A stretch of DNA of 64,000 nt, from assembly GCA_030433335.1 (NCBI GenBank), contig JAUILL010000001.1:62001-126000 (forward strand), given 5' to 3'. The first letter of the stretch is position 1; every line of letters begins with the position of its first letter. Positions 61,088 to 64,000 of this stretch are shown piece after piece. Both the position numbers and the translations under genes were made by a program. Source of the DNA: Alphaproteobacteria bacterium. GTDB lineage: Bacteria > Pseudomonadota > Alphaproteobacteria > Rhodobacterales > Rhodobacteraceae. The notes under the pieces were generated by a model that was not told where the DNA came from, ran no database searches, and was given only the letters and a program-made list of their open reading frames with translations.

Positions 61088-61161
61088 GGCGCCCTCCGCG
61101 CAAGGAGCAGGGCATAAAGGTGGAGAACGGAAGGCAGAACTAGAGCGGCCACCGCATCCAC
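61084..61161 (-). CDS. Possible 25-residue hydrophobic peptide ORF, coupled to the next gene
   Basis: A GTG-started frame encodes a single hydrophobic helix (VAALVLPSVLHLYALLLARRAP). Its stop overlaps the next start as ATGA, and a GGGGTG ribosome-like site precedes it. It could be a small membrane protein or a leader peptide for translational coupling. Its reality is uncertain. Confidence 0.35.
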   Translation of the reverse strand: MDAVAALVLPSVLHLYALLLARRAP

Positions 61162-61191
61162 CGGAACACCCCGTCCGGGTTTGCATTACGT

Positions 61192-61352
61192 CGATGGCAG
61201 GTCTCCTGACTCGCGTGTCTTTGCTGGTCTTTCCCTTCCCGGCGCGCGGCCAGTGGTTGTGAAGGACAGCTCTTCGCTTACAGTTGCGGGGGCAGTCGCG
61301 GATTTACACCGCGTTCCCTTTTCATGCCGCTCCGGAAAGATACGGCAACCAT
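61192..61352 (-). ncRNA. Second cobalamin riboswitch
   Basis: On the minus strand the B12 aptamer parts are all present in order: AAAAGGGAACGCGGTG, then AATCCGCGACTGCCCCCGC, AACTGTAAGC, ACCACTGGC, GCCGGGAAGG, and the 3' box GAGTCAGGAGACCTGCCATCG. It is a better consensus match than the one at 1898-2090. It ends 105 bases before the ATG at 61087 and 31 bases before the 25-codon ORF. Confidence 0.94.
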
Positions 61353-61399
61353 CAGGGGCCACGATGACGGGAGCCAGCGCCCCCGTCAATCGGTTTCCC

Positions 61400-62059
61400 T
61401 TAGGCGGGCTGCGGCACTCTGGCTCTGCGCGGCCAAAGCGTCACAGCGAGCCAGAGGAACAGCACCATAAAGGACAGGCCAAAGACGGCTGCGGCGACCT
61501 CGGTAAGGGCCGGGAGCAAGGTTAACAGGCCTGCGGTGCCGATGACCAACCCGAGGGCCCTTTGCGCTGAACTCAAGGCGGTGCCGCAGACCACCCCCAG
61601 AATCCAAAGCGCCCCCAGTAACTCTGTCCCGCCGCCAATCCCCTCGACCAAAGTGACCGCGATGTGCCAGTGGCGTGCGGCCTCGGATGGGGCGAGTTGG
61701 TAGATCTGGGGCAGGGTGGAAAGAGCAACAACCGCCACTAGTCCAGCCGCAATCACCAGCGCCGACCAGACAAGACCGATACCCGCAATCCACTTTTGCC
61801 AGAGCGGCCCGTTCGTGGGCCCGAGAGCGAGGACCAAACCCAGCAACGCTAGCCCATTCACAACGTAGATCGTGAAGTACCACAGCCCCAAAAGGGTCGC
61901 GTTCTCGACGATAAAGGCCAGCGTCCGGATCGATGGCATCCCGGCAACATCCAGGTCAGCCGCCGCGAAAGCCGTGCTATAAAGAACCAGCCCGACCAGA
62001 TAGGTCAGGCCGCACGTGCCCGCGGCCATCGAGGCAAAGGATCTATCCGACCACTGCAT
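61400..62059 (-). CDS. Multi-helix membrane protein (DUF4386-like)
   Basis: This 219-residue inner-membrane protein has six hydrophobic segments and a short cytoplasmic C-terminus. The layout, with a start near SFASMAAGTCGLTYLVG and LYSTAF, resembles DUF4386 proteins, whose function is unknown. Its start overlaps the end of the lipoprotein gene by 17 bases. It ends about 48 bases before the riboswitch, so read-through into the riboswitch is possible. Confidence 0.72.
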   Translation of the reverse strand: MQWSDRSFASMAAGTCGLTYLVGLVLYSTAFAAADLDVAGMPSIRTLAFIVENATLLGLWYFTIYVVNGLALLGLVLALGPTNGPLWQKWIAGIGLVWSALVIAAGLVAVVALSTLPQIYQLAPSEAARHWHIAVTLVEGIGGGTELLGALWILGVVCGTALSSAQRALGLVIGTAGLLTLLPALTEVAAAVFGLSFMVLFLWLAVTLWPRRARVPQPA

Positions 62060-62426
62060 GACCGCGTCCTTTCATGCAGTTGACCACGATCTCTTCGCGC
62101 TTTTCATTGCCCTCGACCGCAGCGGTGCCCCCAAGGATCGCCGCGCCACCCAGAGCGTTTCCGACAATCTCGTCGTCGTCATCGGCAGCCATGGTCAGAA
62201 GCGCTCCGGCGGCTGCGCCGATGGCAGCGGCTCCGTAGGCTTCTTGGGTTAGTTGGGTCTGGTTCTTGGCCAAACGCTGACACGCGGCCAGATCGCTTTG
62301 AAAACCGATTTGCGTTGGGCCATCGTGAATGGGCGTGTAGTTCGCGCCGCCGTCCGAACAGGCCGACACCAGAGCCGCGCCAGCCACGACCAGAATGATA
62401 TGTTTTGAAAAACCTTGCATTGTCAT
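62043..62426 (-). CDS. Glycine-zipper lipoprotein
   Basis: This 127-residue protein has a lipobox (ALVSAC) after a hydrophobic signal, so it is lipidated at the cysteine and exported. The middle has a glycine-zipper helix pair (YGAAAIGAAAGALLTMAA and NALGGAAILGGTAAV), as in outer-membrane lipoproteins of the Rcc01693/YMGG type. The C-terminus has a further Cys (VNCMKGRGHAVVG). It overlaps the downstream membrane protein gene by 17 bases. Confidence 0.85.
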   Translation of the reverse strand: MTMQGFSKHIILVVAGAALVSACSDGGANYTPIHDGPTQIGFQSDLAACQRLAKNQTQLTQEAYGAAAIGAAAGALLTMAADDDDEIVGNALGGAAILGGTAAVEGNEKREEIVVNCMKGRGHAVVG

Positions 62427-62523
62427 TGTCCCTTATCAGTGTTGACTGAGCAGGGTTTTGACCGCTTGGTCGGATTCTTTACATGACCGACGGCATCAAC
62501 CGCATGGCCTCTGGTATCAAAGG

Positions 62524-63438
62524 TCAGGCGGTGGTTTTCAGATGCAGGTAGGTCTCTCGGAACCGGCGCTCTAGGTGGTCGCCAGCCAAAAGCGTTCCGT
62601 CGGATCCGATGGGCGCCACGTTGGTGTCAAAATTCGGGTTAAAGAACAGAGGGACCGAGATGCGTTCCTCGCTCGAGCCGATAACGCGGTGCAGGGTGGC
62701 TTTGATTTGGCCGTTGGTCCAGCTCTCCAGCATTTCCCCGAAGTTAATGATGAACGTTCCGGGTTCGGCTTGTACAGGCAGCCAAGAGCCGTCGCGAAGT
62801 TGCACCTCTAGGCCCGCAACGCCATCGGTCGCCAGCAAGGTCACGCAGCCATAATCCGTGTGCGCCGCTATTCCGAAATCCTTGGCTCCGGCGGTGGCTG
62901 GACGGCTGGGATAGTAGTTACCGCGCAGCAAAGTCATGGGCTTGGTGAATGCGGTGTCAAAGCTGCCTTCGGGCAGACCGACCGCGGCGATGATCCCGCG
63001 GAGTGTCTCCATCGCGACCCCAACGGCGCGATGCGCGTAGCCGTCCACAATCTCTTCGAAGCCTTCGGGCTGGGTCGGCCACTGGTTCGGCGCATAGCAG
63101 GTCAGGTCGGCCATCGGATCGTTGGCTGGCAGTGCGAGGCCGCTGTCAAAGACCTGCTTGTAGTCGGGGTTCGCATCAGGATCGACTTGCTCGGAATAGG
63201 GCGCGCCCCAGCCGCGGTTCGATCCCGTACGGGCCATGTTTACCGGCTCTTTGTTCGCATCGGGCAACTGAAAGAACGCGCGATAGGCCTCGATAACCTT
63301 GAGCACATCATCGGGCTTCAGATCGCTGTTCACCAAGGTCATGAACCCGACCTCTTGGGCTGCACGGCGCAGTTCAGCCATCGTTTCCGGCGCGCGGGCA
63401 ATCATCTCGCGGGCGTCAATGCGGGGGATGGTGGTCAT
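62524..63438 (-). CDS. 2-oxoglutarate/Fe(II)-dependent dioxygenase, isopenicillin N synthase family
   Basis: This 304-residue cytoplasmic oxygenase has the facial triad as HTDYG and the distal His in ATLHRVIG. The RIS segment (ERISVPLFF) provides the Arg for 2-oxoglutarate. The N-terminal half is the DIOX_N domain (FQLPDANKEPV). Relatives act on diverse small molecules, so the substrate is unknown. It lies 85 bases upstream of the lipoprotein gene on the same strand. Confidence 0.9.
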   Translation of the reverse strand: MTTIPRIDAREMIARAPETMAELRRAAQEVGFMTLVNSDLKPDDVLKVIEAYRAFFQLPDANKEPVNMARTGSNRGWGAPYSEQVDPDANPDYKQVFDSGLALPANDPMADLTCYAPNQWPTQPEGFEEIVDGYAHRAVGVAMETLRGIIAAVGLPEGSFDTAFTKPMTLLRGNYYPSRPATAGAKDFGIAAHTDYGCVTLLATDGVAGLEVQLRDGSWLPVQAEPGTFIINFGEMLESWTNGQIKATLHRVIGSSEERISVPLFFNPNFDTNVAPIGSDGTLLAGDHLERRFRETYLHLKTTA

Positions 63439-63474
63439 GGCAATGGCCTCTCGGGTGTCGCGTCGCGGCGGACC

Positions 63475-64000
63475 CTAGCGAGGTTGCCCGTCGGTTTCCA
63501 GCGTGTCCGTGGTCCTCTCCGACTTTGTGGCCTGCTTCATCAGGCCCGTGAAATCGACCAAGCCCCAAAAGCCAGAGATTTTGAAGGGCTTGAGCTGGTC
63601 TTCCCGCGCAACCAATTGGTCCTGCCGCGCCAGTTCCGAGATCTTCTCGGTCAGCGCTTCTATGTCCCGACGAATTTCCTGTGCGCTCTCGTTCCGCATG
63701 CGGCGCGAGACGGTAAAGAAGTGATCGGCAGGCGTCGTAGGGTGCGTGATCCCTTTGGCGATGAAACGCAGGTTGATTTCCCGCAAGAGCGGCAGGAGCG
63801 GGCCATTAGGGCGAAACCGGATCGGGGCGTGACTGAGCAGGCGGATTTTGTTGCCTGCATCGACTTCGGCCAAACCGAGGCGTTCCAGCGCCATCCCCAT
63901 CGCGTGCAACTGATCGGGGCTGAGGTCCATCAGTCCCGCGATGTACTCTGGCGCACGCAAGTCCCGCAGTAGGATCAGAAAGTAAAAGAGCGGCGGATCG
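63475..64000 (-). CDS. Partial gene at the right edge, possible regulator
   Basis: This is the last 174 codons of a protein whose start lies beyond the window. The frame is open to the edge. The visible part has a short helix-turn-helix-like stretch (APEYIAGLMDLSPDQLHAMGMALERLGLAEV) and a long helical segment rich in Arg and Glu (MRNESAQEIRRDIEALTEKISELARQ). It resembles the DUF4423/TIGR02147-type regulators, but the match is weak. It is followed 36 bases later by the 2OG oxygenase gene. Confidence 0.5.
   Translation of the reverse strand, partial: DPPLFYFLILLRDLRAPEYIAGLMDLSPDQLHAMGMALERLGLAEVDAGNKIRLLSHAPIRFRPNGPLLPLLREINLRFIAKGITHPTTPADHFFTVSRRMRNESAQEIRRDIEALTEKISELARQDQLVAREDQLKPFKISGFWGLVDFTGLMKQATKSERTTDTLETDGQPR

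Overview
The window is dense, GC-rich bacterial chromosome. It looks like an alphaproteobacterium of the Rhodobacterales (Roseobacter group). The grounds are the smo-type polyol operon, a GapR (DUF2312) protein, the aerobic-type cobalamin genes under B12 riboswitches, a divergent Rhodobacterales-style FliM/N protein, a Tat-exported branched-chain amino acid binding protein, and many small conserved genes typical of that group. These are recognitions from the translated sequences; no database search was run. I see no insertion sequence, prophage, integrase or CRISPR array.

Left part (1-16 kb). A minus-strand cobalamin operon (riboswitch, DUF1636 protein, cobW, start of cobN) is divergent from cobO. 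A minus-strand branched-chain amino acid transporter operon follows (binding protein, livH, livM, livG, livF). Divergent from it is a plus-strand signalling block: an XRE regulator of the short-chain acyl (ScfR/RamB) type, a single-domain CheY-like receiver, a small membrane protein, a sodium:solute-symporter/histidine-kinase fusion and a FliM/FliN-like protein. Next is a minus-strand sulfide/persulfide operon (metallo-beta-lactamase, two YeeE/YedE halves, a TIGR01244 rhodanese-like protein).

Middle (16-47 kb). Small housekeeping genes (DksA/TraR-like, gapR), an orphan iron-type permease and a LysE exporter are followed by a 1497-residue multidomain protein. That protein carries every copper-radical residue of galactose/glyoxal oxidase. 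Then come tRNA-Thr(TGT), a fumarylacetoacetase-family enzyme, and a complete polyol operon with its SorC-type regulator (smoE, smoF, smoG, smoK, smoS, mtlK, a HAD phosphatase, two FGGY kinases including xylB). Further on are a lone MbcA/ParS-type antitoxin, a glycosyltransferase, and an opp-type transporter operon ending in a glycerate 2-kinase.

Right part (47-64 kb). An ammonium transporter and a flavin reductase precede a gap of about 700 bp. A long minus-strand run follows, in transcription order: acs, adk, DUF4212, a sodium/solute symporter, a cNMP-CBS-DUF294 protein, a membrane protein, a membrane-tethered PAS-exonuclease, a DUF1045 protein and phnM, closed by a strong terminator. Beyond its promoter lies a second B12 riboswitch that drives only small unknown genes. 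Last come a membrane protein, a glycine-zipper lipoprotein, a 2OG-Fe(II) oxygenase and a partial gene.

How the parts may work together. The transporter-kinase block near 10 kb and the acs/symporter run near 55 kb hold the same gene families as the CrbSR acetate switch of gammaproteobacteria, here split over two loci. The receiver has lost its DNA-binding output, and a FliM-like protein lies beside it. That arrangement, the copper-radical oxidase exoprotein, and the riboswitch-controlled unknown ORFs are the most unusual items.
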